Shown piece after piece: positions 21,197-32,911 of a stretch of 64,000 nucleotides of DNA (positions are counted from its first letter, which is position 1; the number at the start of each line of letters is the position of its first letter). The notes beneath the pieces were generated by a model. That model saw nothing but the letters and a program-made list of their open reading frames with translations, made no database searches and was not told the DNA's origin. Source of the DNA: Falciphora oryzae (Eukaryota > Ascomycota > Sordariomycetes > Magnaporthales > Magnaporthaceae); the NCBI GenBank assembly GCA_000733355.1, contig JNVV01000001.1, positions 1,820,423-1,884,422 on the forward strand. Reading direction: 5' to 3'. A program made the position numbers and the translations under genes.

Positions 21197-22304
21197 GGTC
21201 GCGGATTTGGCAAAGGCCTCAGTCGGAGGATCTAAGCGGTAGGTAGTTGGACGATCCGAGGTCCGAGGCAGAGGTCTGGATGAAGCCTGGTCGTGGCGCG
21301 GGGCAGAGCCTTATAAGGCTAAGGCTGCACAAAGAGGGCGTTGTCGCGATGGAGAATCGGAGCGGAGCCCAGCCGGGAGTTTGAACGAAAGTTGACAGCG
21401 AAGAATGCGCTGAGATGTCGGATGAATCGAAGGGCTGGAACGGCACGGAAATTCCCAGTCACCTCGACAGGCGGTGGTGTGGGAAGGGTCCTGAGCAGTT
21501 GCTAGGTGCCTATCATGTGTGTGGCATGAACAACCTGGCGATGCGGATTTGTGCAGAAGACAGCCCAAAGACGTGCACGCCGCCACGGGTTGCAGTTTGG
21601 TTTGTAGTCAGTGCACTGCAAACTTCCCCGGCCAATAACATGCTCCGACCAAAAGGATTCGGACCCACCAATTTTCATCCAACTGTCTCCCCCACTGTAC
21701 CTTGCTCCGTGGAGCGAAGACGGGGTGTGCGGGGCACAAGATGCAGACGGCGCATGCTGTGTCGAGCACAATGGATGGCCGTCACCGAGAACCGAGGGAC
21801 AGAGTAGCGAACCCGTCAAATGCGGAATAAAAGAGTGACTTTACCCTTGGCTTACAGCTTTAGCCAGTCTTTTCTTATGTGTCGACCATCAAGGCTGCAT
21901 CTTTGTACCAACGCACCAACGCAAAGATAAAGCCACTCCTGGTTCTTGGTTGGCATCTGCTGGCGCTGCGGCAACGGAAGCTCGAACAACGTCCACCCCC
22001 GGATCACGAGCGCCCCGCCGTCTGCCTCGTCATTTCTTCGATCTCCATCCAATACTCCATTCAATACAATATCTACTTCTTCCCAACGGGATTCTCTCAG
22101 ACTCGGAGGCGCAAACCCACTGGCTTGACTGGCGATCGCTGCAGAAAACCCCCGCAGGCAACACTGTTCTTGGCGCATACTGCATAGCATCCTGCAGGGC
22201 GTGTTCGCGCATCTTGGAAGCCACCTCCCGCCGCGCGCCGCGCCTCCTCTCATCCTATCATTATTTTGGAGAAGTGTGGCAGGATTCCTAGTTTAGTGGT
22301 GGCC
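21197..22304. promoter_or_regulatory. Divergent promoter region between UBC9 and PEX19
   Basis: No gene lies in these 1.1 kb, which must carry both promoters. A CCAAT box occurs on the plus strand at about 21,632. Several short frames inside lack coding character. Confidence 0.5.
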
Positions 22305-23713
22305 ATGGCGGACCAGCCCGGCCCTGCCGTCGTTCCTGGGAAGGAGGTCGCCCCTGAGACCACATCCGTCCCTCCTGGGGCCGCATCTTTGCCTGCCGCG
22401 GCTGAAGATCACAAGCCTCACGAGACTGCGGAGGTTGCGCCCGTCACTGCTGCGAGCAGAGATCCTAAAGCGGAGGAGCCCGCTCCTGTCATTACCACGG
22501 CTGGAGACCCAAAGCCTCAGGAGACCGCAGAGACTGCCCCCGTCAGCGCTGCAAGTGGAGAAACGAAATCTCAAGAGACGGCACCTGTCACTGCTGCGGC
22601 TGAAGACCCGAAGCCCCAGGAGTACATCGAGGACATCCCCGATCCTGACGAGGATGACTTGGACGATTTAGATGGTGTGTACTTACCTGCTCGCTCTCTG
22701 TGTCTTTCAGACGAAATATTAACATGTGATTAGACATGCTGGAGGAGTTTTCGGCTGCGAAGCTCGACCCCAAGCCCAAGGGCCCAACAGCCGCTGCTCC
22801 TGGCCCAAGCATACCAAAGCCCGCTACGGCAGCGGCAGCAGAGGATGGCTTCTCAGAGGAGGAGTTTGCCAAGCAGCTCCAGGCTGGCATGGCCGACCTG
22901 CTAGGAGAGATGGAAACCTCGGTAAGTCAAGGGCACCATCAGCGTGACGACCCGGACTATCTAACGCGCCGCAAAGCCGGAAATGAAAGCCCAGTTTGAG
23001 CAGTTTGAGAACATATTCAAGGAGCTGGGGGCAGCAGACGTGGCCGCCGGGTCGCAGGCTTCCGGGGCTGGTGGCGCGTCAAGTCAAGGAGCAAAAGGGG
23101 CTGGCGGTACCGGCTCCTCGTTCCAGGACAATATCCGCCGAACCATGGAGCGGATGCAGGCCTCCGGGGAGTCGGCGACGGCGGCGGCGACGGCAGACTC
23201 GCAGGCCGCCGACGACCTGTTGGCCGAGATGCTCAAGTCCATGAATAGCGGCCAAGGCGGGCTAGGCGAGGGCAGCGAGGAGGATTTCTCCAAGATGCTG
23301 CTCGGCATGATGGAGCAGCTGACCAACAAGGAGATTCTGTATGAGCCCATGAAGGAGCTCAACGACAAGTACCCTGAATGGCTCGAAAAGAACAAGGGGA
23401 CCGTCTCGGCAGAGGACTTGGCCAGATACAAGGAGCAGCAACGCCTGGCGGCGGAGATTGTCACCAAGTTTGAGGAGAAGACCTACGCGGATTCGAATGC
23501 CGCCGATCGCGAGTACATCGTCGACAGGATGCAAAAGGTACGTCAGGCGATGCCCCCCGAAAACTCCGATGACGTTGGAGGGCGGTGTGCTAACAATATG
23601 CTTTGAATCAGATGCAAGCCGAGGGGTCGCCTCCGTCCGACCTTGTGGGTGACATGCCATCTGCACAGGAGGCACTGGGGGGACCGGATGATGAGGCGTG
23701 CAACCCGCAGTGA
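22305..23713 (+). CDS. PEX19: Peroxin Pex19, import receptor for peroxisomal membrane proteins
   Basis: Four exons, 22305-22674, 22734-22921, 22977-23537 and 23612-23713, giving 406 residues. I chose the ATG at 22305 (context GGCCATGGCG) over an in-frame ATG at 22266, because MADQPG is the usual type of start. Pex19 binds new peroxisomal membrane proteins in the cytosol and delivers them to Pex3. Seen here: the acidic DIPDPDEDDLDDLDDMLEEF segment, FSEEEFAKQLQAGMADLL, and a helical C-terminal domain with MMEQLTNKEILYEPMKEL (membrane-protein-signal binding). The C-terminus is CNPQ, a CaaX box for farnesylation. The N-terminus is unusual: about residues 30-107 consist of degenerate repeats of a DPKPQETA...APVTAA unit. 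Confidence 0.94.
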
Positions 23714-24042
23714 GACAAATAGCTGCTTGGCACATGGCAGCGACTTCAGCAAGACAGTTTGTATATAGAAGCCCCTGACGGGCAATTCGTACCTTTTTGC
23801 TGATCCAACACTTTCTGCTATGTTGTTTGTACATGGCGATCCTGCCCTAGATGCCCCTATGCCCTGGCCCCTGACCTTATAACGCCAAAGAGCAAGTGAT
23901 GCTAGCCTGCCTTATCCGGGTGGCATTTGGCCCACATATCCGAGAACTCCGACCGAGCCGCCGTAACGCCGATAACAAGACAAGAAACAAGCCGGGTATT
24001 ACATAAGCTAACAAGAGATGTGTGAAGGGTGTGACACGTGTT
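23714..24042. other. Convergent 3' regions
   Basis: Short space between the PEX19 stop and the stop of the next minus-strand gene. Nothing notable. Confidence 0.45.
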
Positions 24043-24833
24043 TTATGACATGTCGACGTCGCCAGAATAAACTGGTAGTTGGTTCTCCTGTTCTGAGATC
24101 AAGTCCATGAACAGGGCGTCGTACTCGTCGTCGTCTGACCAGTGAGTCAATGCTGGTCTCCTGGGTCCGCCAGACTGTGGCTGGCCGGCGCTCGAGATCA
24201 GAGCGTCGAACTCGGCCTCCTCCTCCTGCAGCATGGCGTCGACCATCATGTCGTCGTCCGGGTCCTGGTCGAACTGCAGTCGCAGCAGCTGGGCTTCCCT
24301 CTCCTGCTCCTCGAACAGGCGCTCCGCGTCGACGATGTCGGACTCGGTTATCATGCCGTCCCTGTCGAGCATCTTGGCCTGGCGGCGCGCGCGGTCCATC
24401 TCGAACCACTCGGCGCTTTGGAGCTGTGACGTAGCGCGTTAGCAAGTCAACCAACCTCGGAGATTCGGAGGTAGCAGGACAAGGGGCTCGGACATACCTT
24501 GCTCTCGACCCCCCGGCGCTCCCACCGCTTGTCGTCGGACCGCTGCTGCACCTTCTTGAGGAACAGGTTCCGTCTGGCCTCCTGGAAGCCCTCGCGGCCG
24601 CGGACGACGGGGTTCGGCCTCGCGGGGCGCGACGCGAACTTGAACATGGACGACGACGGCTTGATGGGCGACGACTGGATCTGGCGCCGCTCGTTGTGGT
24701 CGCGCGGGCTCAGCGGCTGCGGCGGCGACGAGGCCCGGATCGGCGACGACGACAGCGGCGAGGGCACCGCCGCAGGGTAGTGGTGCGCGGGCGAGTAGTC
24801 TTTGAAGATCGGGAGGGGCATTATGGAGAACAT
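24043..24833 (-). CDS. Unrecognised conserved-looking fungal protein, 238 residues
   Basis: Two exons on the minus strand, 24833-24498 and 24423-24043, joined in phase by GTATGT...ACAG, giving 238 residues. The true start may be the in-frame ATG at 24821 (MPLPIFKDYSPAHHYP), four codons later. The first 110 residues are Ser/Pro-rich with several SSPI/SSPL motifs, possible proline-directed kinase sites, followed by a basic helix (GREGFQEARRNLFLKKVQQ). The second half is acidic: MDRARRQAKMLDRDGMIT, a Glu-rich helix, DDDMMVDAMLQEEEAEFDALI, and a DDDEYDALFMDLI segment near the end. Acidic DDEYDALF-type ends often bind partner proteins. I do not recognise the family, and no enzyme motif is visible. 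Confidence 0.7.
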
Positions 24834-25731
24834 CCTGGGGGAATTTCTGGGAGGAACGGCGGGAAAACGGAGGTGGGAGAGATGGGGATTGGGGTCTGTT
24901 GTTGTACAGAGTGGGTTCTCTCAGCGAAGGCGTTTTTCTGGATGCTGAAGATGCTTTATGGGCTGATAAATTTCAAACGCATTCTGCTTTGGCGGTGCCT
25001 ATGACGGGATGATATACTTGGGGTACATGGCTTGAGCGAGGTGGTGATTTGGGAGGAACGCCAATTAAAGTGTGGGGCGCGAACGCGTGCCGCGCTTTCC
25101 ACAGTAGGTGGTCCTGGCCCGTCAACACGCGTCGCCACCGCACAGGGGTGCTGCCGTCACATGATCGTTGTGATCGCGGTGGCCAGTGCGGCCGGCTTGT
25201 GCCTCGAGAGCCGCAAACTCCAACCAAGACGGTGTTTTAGAACAAGCTATCCAATCGCGAATGAGAGCCAGAAACCCGGGATTCAAATGCGTCGATTCAT
25301 TAGCCCAATCTACAATAACTCCCGCCCACGTGCGTGTGCCTCGAATTTCCGTCGCTGCCATCGATTTGCTCCATCACCATCCGCCCCATCATGTTCTGCA
25401 AACTCGACCCGTCCAACAAGGCGGAAAAGAGACAGACGAAATGGAACATACATCGCCCAGCAGCGAAACTGACAAATCCAGACCATGCAAAGACCGGCCA
25501 AAGAAACGGGGCAATTCTGCTGGGCAATCTGGAAAGGTAAAAAAAATATGATTTAGAGGGGGTGGCGAAATAGCGATCAGAACGCCCCCGTTCGGTGGAA
25601 CCGTAGCAACTGAGCAACCGCCGGGCGCAGTTTTTTTTTTTTTTCTTTCTTCCTTCTGCTTCATTTTGAGTTCTCGGGTGCGGAAACGGGGTAGAGGTGT
25701 CATGCGTATTGCGCCTCGGTAGCCCTTCCTA
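24834..25731. other. Intergenic: promoter of the 238-residue protein gene
   Basis: No gene seen. A T15 run with pyrimidine flanks lies near 25,630. Confidence 0.45.
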
Positions 25732-27073
25732 TCACTGCCTTTCTGCTTCGTCGCGAAGCGTCTGTTCCATTCTTGCCCCGATGGCCTGGGCCTGAGCCTC
25801 CTCGTAGCCCGGCGGCGCCTCGTCCGGCGGTGGCTGCGGGGTGTGAGATGATTCTGATGTCTGAGCCACTAAAGGCTGTTGCTGTTGTTGCTGCTGTCGT
25901 TGAGGTGATGCTGTCTCGGTGGATGTCGACGGCCCGGCAGCCGATGCGCAGGCGCTCGCTGGCTCGTACTGCGGTAGAGGCTCATCAACGGGTATGTTTT
26001 GTCCTGTCTCTGCCCTGATGTCCTGTGCGTGCTGGAGGCGCTCCTTGATGGTGTTGAAATTCTGGAGAAAGGCCGAGAAGCCACCATCGTTGAATTTCAA
26101 CTTGATCTCCAGTCGGGGGATCCCCGGAGGCACATTGCCGCCGGGCACAGGCTGGACCAGCCCGATCCAGGAGTAAGCGCTGAAGAGGTCAAGGACACCG
26201 CTGGGGCTATGTGTATCCTTGAAGTCGAGCACTGGTGCGGCAAAGGACTTGAACTGCTCCGTTGGCCTAGCGGGCAGGTAGATGACCTTTTCGAAATTGT
26301 GATTGTATGTCAGCTGGGGACGGTCGTCAGGTGTCGTTTTTCCTCGCTTTTTTTTTAGCTTCATTTTTGTCATGCCTTCTCCGCGGTCCTCTTGTTTCTT
26401 TCTCCTCTTCAGTCTCCCGGCCTCTATCTTCAGCCCCTTTCATTCATTTATAAAACCAGTTGTCGGACGCAGAGCGCGAAAGCAACCGGCGAGAGGTGAG
26501 TAAATGGCATACCCTGAATGTGGTGATATAGACTGTCCCTGCGTCACTCTTGACGCAGAACGGAGGGGCGTTCTTCAGTTCGGTGGGCGTTGAGAGGGTA
26601 AGGGATATCCGGGACTGCTGCTTGTAGAGAATCCTCTCTTTGGACAGCGGAACGATGCCCCCATCCCGGTCCAGCATTACCCAGCTGTCGGTCTCGTCAG
26701 AGGCATTATCTTCATCAACAAAAGAGAAAAAGTCGGAGGCATAGTAAGGGGTATGCCCGACATAGTCCATAGCCAACGGCGTGCAGAACGGCAGCAGCCC
26801 AGGCCCGGAGGGGCTTGGAGAGGACGGCGTCGGTGGGTACAAGTGTGGAGCACGCTCCGGAGGTAGGTAAGGAAGGTCTGGCAAGGGAAAAAAAAAGAGG
26901 ACGGGCAAAGTCGGAGCACCCGAACGGCGGCAGCGTTTCTCTTGCCCCCAGGGGATGGGAGGGATTAGCTAGCAGTGGGTGCTCTACGGGGAGGACGGGG
27001 ATAGGCATGGACTAACAAGAGGGGAGGGAGAGAAGAGGGATGAAGAAGGGCCGCCGACATACTTCAATGACAT
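25732..27073 (-). CDS. WBP2-like GRAM/PH-domain protein with PPxY motif
   Basis: Three exons on the minus strand: 27073-27063 (11 nt), 26684-26513 and 26286-25732, giving 245 residues. The 11-nt first exon supplies MSLN, and the joined start MSLNWVMLDRDGGIVPL is what this family has. The first intron is 378 bp. The GRAM/PH-like domain covers about residues 1-150: ERILYKQQSRISL, GTVYITTFRVIYLP, FAAPVLDFKD and LKFNDGGFSAFLQNFNTIKERL. The C-terminal part is disordered with a Gln run and holds PPGY (about 219-222), a ligand for WW domains, plus LPQYEP. WBP2 in animals binds WW-domain ubiquitin ligases and transcription regulators. In fungi the likely partner is an Rsp5-type ligase, but that is inference. 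Confidence 0.87.
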
Positions 27074-27330
27074 GTTTGTTGATGGAGCAAAAAAAAAAAA
27101 AAAGTAGATTGGCCTGGTGGGCAGCGGCGGCAAGTAAGGTCGTCAAGTTTACGGAGCAAAAAGGTACCTACCCAGCGGAGAGGGTGCCGGGCGGGTGGTG
27201 TATGGTGTAGGTAGATGGAGATACCTGGGCCTCCCAGGTTAGTCTTGGACGAGTGGATTGAGGTAGGGCAGGGCTAAGCGGGCGGGTGCTGATGGCCGAC
27301 CCCCTCTCAGTCGCGGCCATGCGGATGTAG

Positions 27331-27350
27331 GCAGGCAGGCAGGCAGGCAG
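27331..27350. repeat. (GCAG)5 microsatellite
   Basis: Five perfect tandem copies of GCAG. Confidence 0.85.
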
Positions 27351-28223
27351 CCGGGTACCTCTCTGTGGTTTCGCTCTTCTTTGGCCGTCTCTATCCTTGT
27401 TCTCGTGCTGTTCTCTTGGTCGAGAAAGCAGCCGGGAAGGCCTCGCGTTGCGCGGCACGCACACACGGCCACTGTGCAGCAGAACGACGGAGATCTGGAG
27501 GCAGGGTCGCATCGACAGCCAGGAGCGGCACGCGCCCAAGAGTCGTGGCGTGGGATGGTCCCAGCAGCACCGTTCGTCGAGGAGCCGGGTCGGTGGGCAG
27601 AATCAGTAGAGCGTGTCGAAGGTGGGCGGGCGGCCAGCAGGGTGGGCCGAGGGAGCGCCAGCAGCGAATGAGTTCAGCCAACGAGCTCCACGGAGCGGGC
27701 CACCACGGGAAAGTGGCCCGCAGTTGAGGTTCGGGGCAGTGGTGTTTGGCCTAGAACTGCAGGCCCACAACCAAGCAGCCTCCACTAGGCGAGGACAGCG
27801 TGATCTTGCAGCTGCAATTTGTCGCTGCCACATGCTTGGCACTGAGGTGCGTCTTGAGACCTTTTCTTTTTTGTTTCTTTTTTTCTTCCTATTTTGGATT
27901 TTGGCCGCCGCCTGTGCTGTGCCACTGCGCTGTCGCCAGTCGGGGCAAAATATTCTGCACCAGGCGCCTGTTGTTTGTTTTCCTTTCACGTCATAGGTGG
28001 GGGGACGGCGGATGGGTGGAGGTTCAGAGGCGGCAGGAGTCAGTCCAGAGGTATTATTATCAACAACGGTCGGGTACGTGGTAACGGATGAACGGCCACC
28101 TGCCTGCAATCAAAACCGATACCGGCTGGGGCTGCCGCTTCCGAGGAAGGTGCAATGGATACCGCAGCGTGCGCAGCTACTCAGTACAACGCATTTGCAA
28201 GCGCCACCTGTGAAAACACAAAA

Positions 28224-28247
28224 CAAAAACAAAAACAAAAACAAAAA
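28224..28247. repeat. (CAAAAA)4 microsatellite
   Basis: Four perfect tandem copies of CAAAAA, with imperfect copies on both sides. Confidence 0.9.
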
Positions 28248-31070
28248 CACTGGGGCCTGGTTTGGCGCTGTCTGATTCTCTTCATCGCGCTCAAGACAGC
28301 ACCTGGTGGGAGGTGGGAGGTAAACCCGCCAGGGAATACCATGCTCATGCTACTGCCTCGATGGGTGGCTTCTCGTCTTGCCGAGCCTGTCCATGAACCT
28401 GCAGTCGGCCGCGAGCGACGACAGGACGACAGGACGACACCCCCAAAACCCCGGGCCTTTTGATAGGCACACCGCGGCGCATGGCGTCGAAGGTGAGGGG
28501 GCCCCTCGCACCTGATAGGCTCCTCTCTTGGATGGCCTGCTTCCTGGCGGCCCTCCCGACCAGGTTGGCACCCAGCGCAGCAAATCATTTGACCGCCGTG
28601 GTTTATCGATATTGACGATATCATGGATGTTGATCCTCACCGGGTCACTTGCCCTGGTTTCCAGTTTCCAGTTCCGGCCTGGGCAGCCCCTCGCCCCGGC
28701 TTGAGATCTGCCTATTTCCAGAAAAGCGGGGGGCCACAGAGCCTCCAAGTCCAGGCAAGCGCAGCCTCGACCTGCCCGCTGGGAGCGTTTACACTGTACT
28801 GCGACACGCACTCACACGGTGGCTCGGCCTCCCCTTTGCAACATCTCCTCTCAGAGTAGGCTAGGGTAGGTACTTTTGCTAACCGGTCAGCTACGACGTA
28901 GCCTCCGATGCAGACCCCCGGGTATACCACAAACTTGCACGACCGACTATAGCACCTATGCTGACCTCCGAGCCTTCAGCTGCCGCACCCGTCCAGTTGC
29001 GTGCCCCGATCGACACTTGGCCCGCTCCGTCTCGCCCGCCTTGGAGCCCAGGAGCCAAGCCTCTGGCCCGTCCAGCTCGCTGTGCCGCTGCACAAGACAA
29101 CGCCACTTAGCACTGCGATGTCGTCGTCGGCAGCATACTACGGCCGCTACGGCCATGTCGACCTCCCCAACTAGTCCGAAAGCGCGATGCAAGTCTCTTG
29201 TCTCGCTGCCGCCTCGCTTCTCGGGAGGGCTTCCATTGACCCAGGCCCGCACGCCCACCAGGCACTCTCTGTCGCTGAAACCTAGTCTGCGGTATGCAGC
29301 ATCCTTAGCTGCCTGCCCCTCCTCTGTACCTACCTAGGCTCGCATGTATCGATCCGTCCAGGACACCACAGAAGCGCGTCTCGCTCACCCCCTCTCCACC
29401 GCAATTATCCGGTGAAGCCGGTGAGCGAACAAGAACATGCCGAGAGGCCCGAATGCCAGATGAAGTGGCTGAAGCTGCATGCTACACTACATGCTACCTC
29501 CCATGGGCCTGGAGGCTTATACCGACGTGCTCTAAGCTGGGCCCAGAGGTGTCTTTCTGATCCGAATGAGGCCCCGTGATGCCCCTCTACCGACTCGCCT
29601 CGGCCATCGTGGCGTTTTCCAGGATGATCTAGACTTCTCGAGTCATATCCTGTCGCTCTTTTGGTCCTGCGCCGGATCGTCATGGACTTCAACAGGGCGG
29701 CGATCATCACCTGTAGTAGGTGTCCGAGGCTCGTGTTCACAGACCGTGCCGCTGGTGAAAGTACCCTGGGTGTGCGAGACCCCAAGGGAGAGAGAAGAAG
29801 GAAAGAAAAAAGCGCGCGTGTTTATGCCGCCAGGTTCGCTCCGCTCCCACAACTGGCGGGCCATCCCTCCTCTCGCACATGCGCGAGGGGAAGCTCAACT
29901 AACCCCTTGCCTCCGAGACTGCCGCGCTCCTTCGCCGACACACCTACCTACCAGATGTGGCCAAGGAAGCCAAGGCCCTCTCCGGTGCTGCGCGTCGTGG
30001 CATGCGCCGCATTCCTGCTGGTCGCCATCGCCGCTTGATAAGGCCTTTGCAGGCTCAAGACCCAAGGCTCCCTTGGTATTTGCTCCCCACCATGGTTGCC
30101 CTGTTGGGGCCCGGTTGGTTACGGGTACAGTAAAAACCTTAAACCGGAACCACGCCGCTTCGCGTCTAGCTCGGGCCGTGGACATGGTTGAGGGGTTGTG
30201 ATGTTGCAGACCTCATGCGTGACCAGACTCTTCAACAGGACTAGCACGACTGCACGTGGTTGCCCACGTAGCAGTCGGCATTGTTATATATGACATATCT
30301 GCCGGATGCGGACATCTTGTTGGCCCACCCTCGTCAACCATGTGGTGTATCCGCAATGGTTATCTCCCAGCCGGTTGTTACTATGTAAGCCCCATGGGGC
30401 TTGTTTCTTTTCCCCCCTTCTACTCCTGTGAATCCAAGGAAGGATCTTACTGGTAGACAACCGGCTCCAAACCACACCTCTCTGCCTTTCCTCAGTATCA
30501 AAAACGAGGAAGGAAGGAAGAAAAAGAGGGAGAAAAAAAGAAAGAAAGAATGAGGCTGTTACCTGGCCCGCCGCCTCAACCGAAACCCTGGCGGCATCCA
30601 GGGACAGGGTTACCAGAACCACTCCTCGGCGCACAAGCCGCCCGGAGCCGGACGAGAACCCCAAGGCCAGCTGTGTCACCTGCGGGCAGGGATAAAGACC
30701 CCACGGGGGGGTCAACACTCCTCCGGAAGAGCAGAGACGTGGTCTGTGGCATAGAATAGGGGACATTGCATCTGCCATCTGCATGGCCTACCGAGCCGGA
30801 CGAGCAGCGACTGGTCGGGATACAGGGACTCCCAGGGCATCGAGGCTGGAAATCGCGCATGGAAAAGGCCGCCCTTGCTCTCCCCGCCCCTCCGAGGCTG
30901 CCGTCGGCCGCTCGGGATGAGAGGGTCGCAGCCATCTGGGCGGGTGACGAAATCCCTGCTAGTGTTGACGACTGCGTACGTGTCCGGCAGGACGGCCGGA
31001 TACCAACGGCATCAGGAAAGCCTGGCGTCGTCGACGACGCGCAGCAGAAGCAGCAGCAGCAATAGCAGCA

Positions 31071-31088
31071 CACCACCACCACCACCAC
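31071..31088. repeat. (CAC)6 microsatellite next to CAG triplets
   Basis: Six CAC triplets, preceded by a run of CAG/AAG triplets from about 31,041. Confidence 0.8.
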
Positions 31089-31705
31089 CTCTCGAGCCTC
31101 GCGTTTCACAAAGCGGGGAAAAGCAGCGCTCATCACACCGCATGCGCTGCTCGACACTTGGAGGCGGGCCGCGACACATGGCCAACTGACCCTCGCGCGC
31201 TTGTTGCAGGAACCTAGACCAGGCCCCCGTCAACTTTGCTTCTTTCCGTGAACGCCAGAGCGGAAGGGCCGAAATGGAGAGCGGAAAGCAGAGTAATCAA
31301 GGAAAAAAAAGCAACTCGGTGGCGTGGGGGGAATACCAGGGAATACACAACCCTCCCCTCGCCGGGTTTCCCTTTTCAGGACTTCCCCGCTCGGGGTCTG
31401 TCGTCTGCCGCGACGAGGCCGCAGGACAGCATCAAGCCGCCCTGACTGGCCCGTTACCGACTCGGGCCAAAGGGTGCTGGATGGGATGGATGGGTGGGTA
31501 AGCAAGGGAGCCAGGCGGGCGGACAGACACGGAAGACAGGCTGTCAGACCTGCGCCGGCAGCGGAGGCTCCCTGGGCTCTCAGCCAGCCCCTGCGTGCTG
31601 ACCGCTAAACGCGAGCCCTTGACCGACGGCCCTAGCGTACGTACCCATCCGTCCCGTGCTTCTTTTTTTGCGGAAGGATGAAAGTAGACCCTAAAAAGTG
31701 AAAAC

Positions 31706-31770
31706 AGAAGAAGAAAAAAGGAAAAAAAAAGAAAAAAAAGAAAAAAGAAAAAAGAAAAAAAAAAAAGAAA
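31706..31770. repeat. 65-base pure purine tract
   Basis: Only A and G occur over 65 bases, mostly A runs broken by single G bases. Confidence 0.85.
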
Positions 31771-32890
31771 CCGGTGTCAACACCTGGCACCTGGCACGGT
31801 TACTCCCGGGAGAATCCCCCTATCGGACCTTCCGGCCGCCTGGGAGCCGTCGACATATTACATGTGTACACTCAATATTGTTGACAGCTGGCCGGCCCCT
31901 TCTGTCCTCTGGCTCGTCCGCAACCCACCCTGCTTGGCCCACATACTACCTAACCTGCCTAATCCAAGGCTCGAGGGGATGAAGCGCTAAGAGCTCGCGC
32001 TCTCGCTTCCGGCGTTCTGGCACCGTGGCACCGGGGCTGAAACCCTGGGCTGCTTTATGCGCCAATCCTTTGGGACACAACGACGGCGGGGGCATGCTGC
32101 CGCTGTGGTGGGCACATCGAGGGAATGTGCTTCTCGGGGTTTGAGCTCGAGAGGTAAGGGGCAGTGGCGATGATATGGTAGATAGAGACGGCGAACAAAG
32201 AGAGAAGGAGGCTTATCAGTCCTCTTAACCCACAACATCACTTGACCCCTCTCCCTGCCTCCCTTTCCACCGCATGCATAGCCATTACGTCAAAAAGACG
32301 ACACTGATGCCGTAACTTTTTTTTTTTTTTTTTTCGCTCTTGGTAGACCGTGGCACTGTCGAAGCGGAGGAGAACAAGGAGCTGGACGGGACGGTGTTGC
32401 CACGCAGAGCGGTGGCAGTGAAGGCATGTTAGTGCGCTGATTGACAGGCCGCCCCAAGACTCGCTCTCTGGAAATAACAGGTTTGTGGCTTCTGGTGTGT
32501 TCGATCTCGAAGAGAGTGTTGTCGTCAACGACGTGGTGGTGGGCCTTGGCAAGGAAGACGACCCTATCTGGATAGGTAGGCCATTCTACTCGGCGCTACT
32601 TTTTTTTTATCGCTTTCGACTGCCCGCCCGCCCCCCTGGACAATCCACTTCGGCACCGGAGCCAGTAAAACGTCAAAGTTTGGCTTGGGGCCAGGGTTCG
32701 TTCGAACAGGCCGGGGAAGCCAGGAACCACTCCCGGTGCCACGCCGGTCGTCTCGGCGGGGAGGTCATGTGAGGCAAAAACGAGCAGCAGGAAGGAGAAG
32801 AGGCGAGGGAATTCGGCAAAGGTAACAAAGTGATAGCAGGATAATAAAATGAATATAGATAAATAGGTAAATAAATACTTTCAGACGAAG

Positions 32891-32911
32891 AAAAAAAAAA
32901 AAAAAAAAAAA
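32891..32911. repeat. A21 homopolymer
   Basis: Twenty-one consecutive A bases on the plus strand. No transposon or retrocopy sequence was recognised before it. Confidence 0.8.

Noticed and set aside
22266..22304. Upstream in-frame ATG of PEX19
   Set aside because: The extra 13 residues (MEKCGRIPSLVVA) are unlike other Pex19 N-termini, and the ATG at 22305 has a much better context.
29566..30201. 211-codon open frame in the gene-poor region
   Set aside because: Composition typical of a noncoding frame (Arg, Ser, Pro, Cys in excess), no recognisable domain and no good start context.
30576..31157. 193-codon minus-strand frame with VVVVVVCCYCCCC
   Set aside because: The Cys/Val run is just the reverse reading of the CAG/CAC triplet repeats; the rest has no domain.
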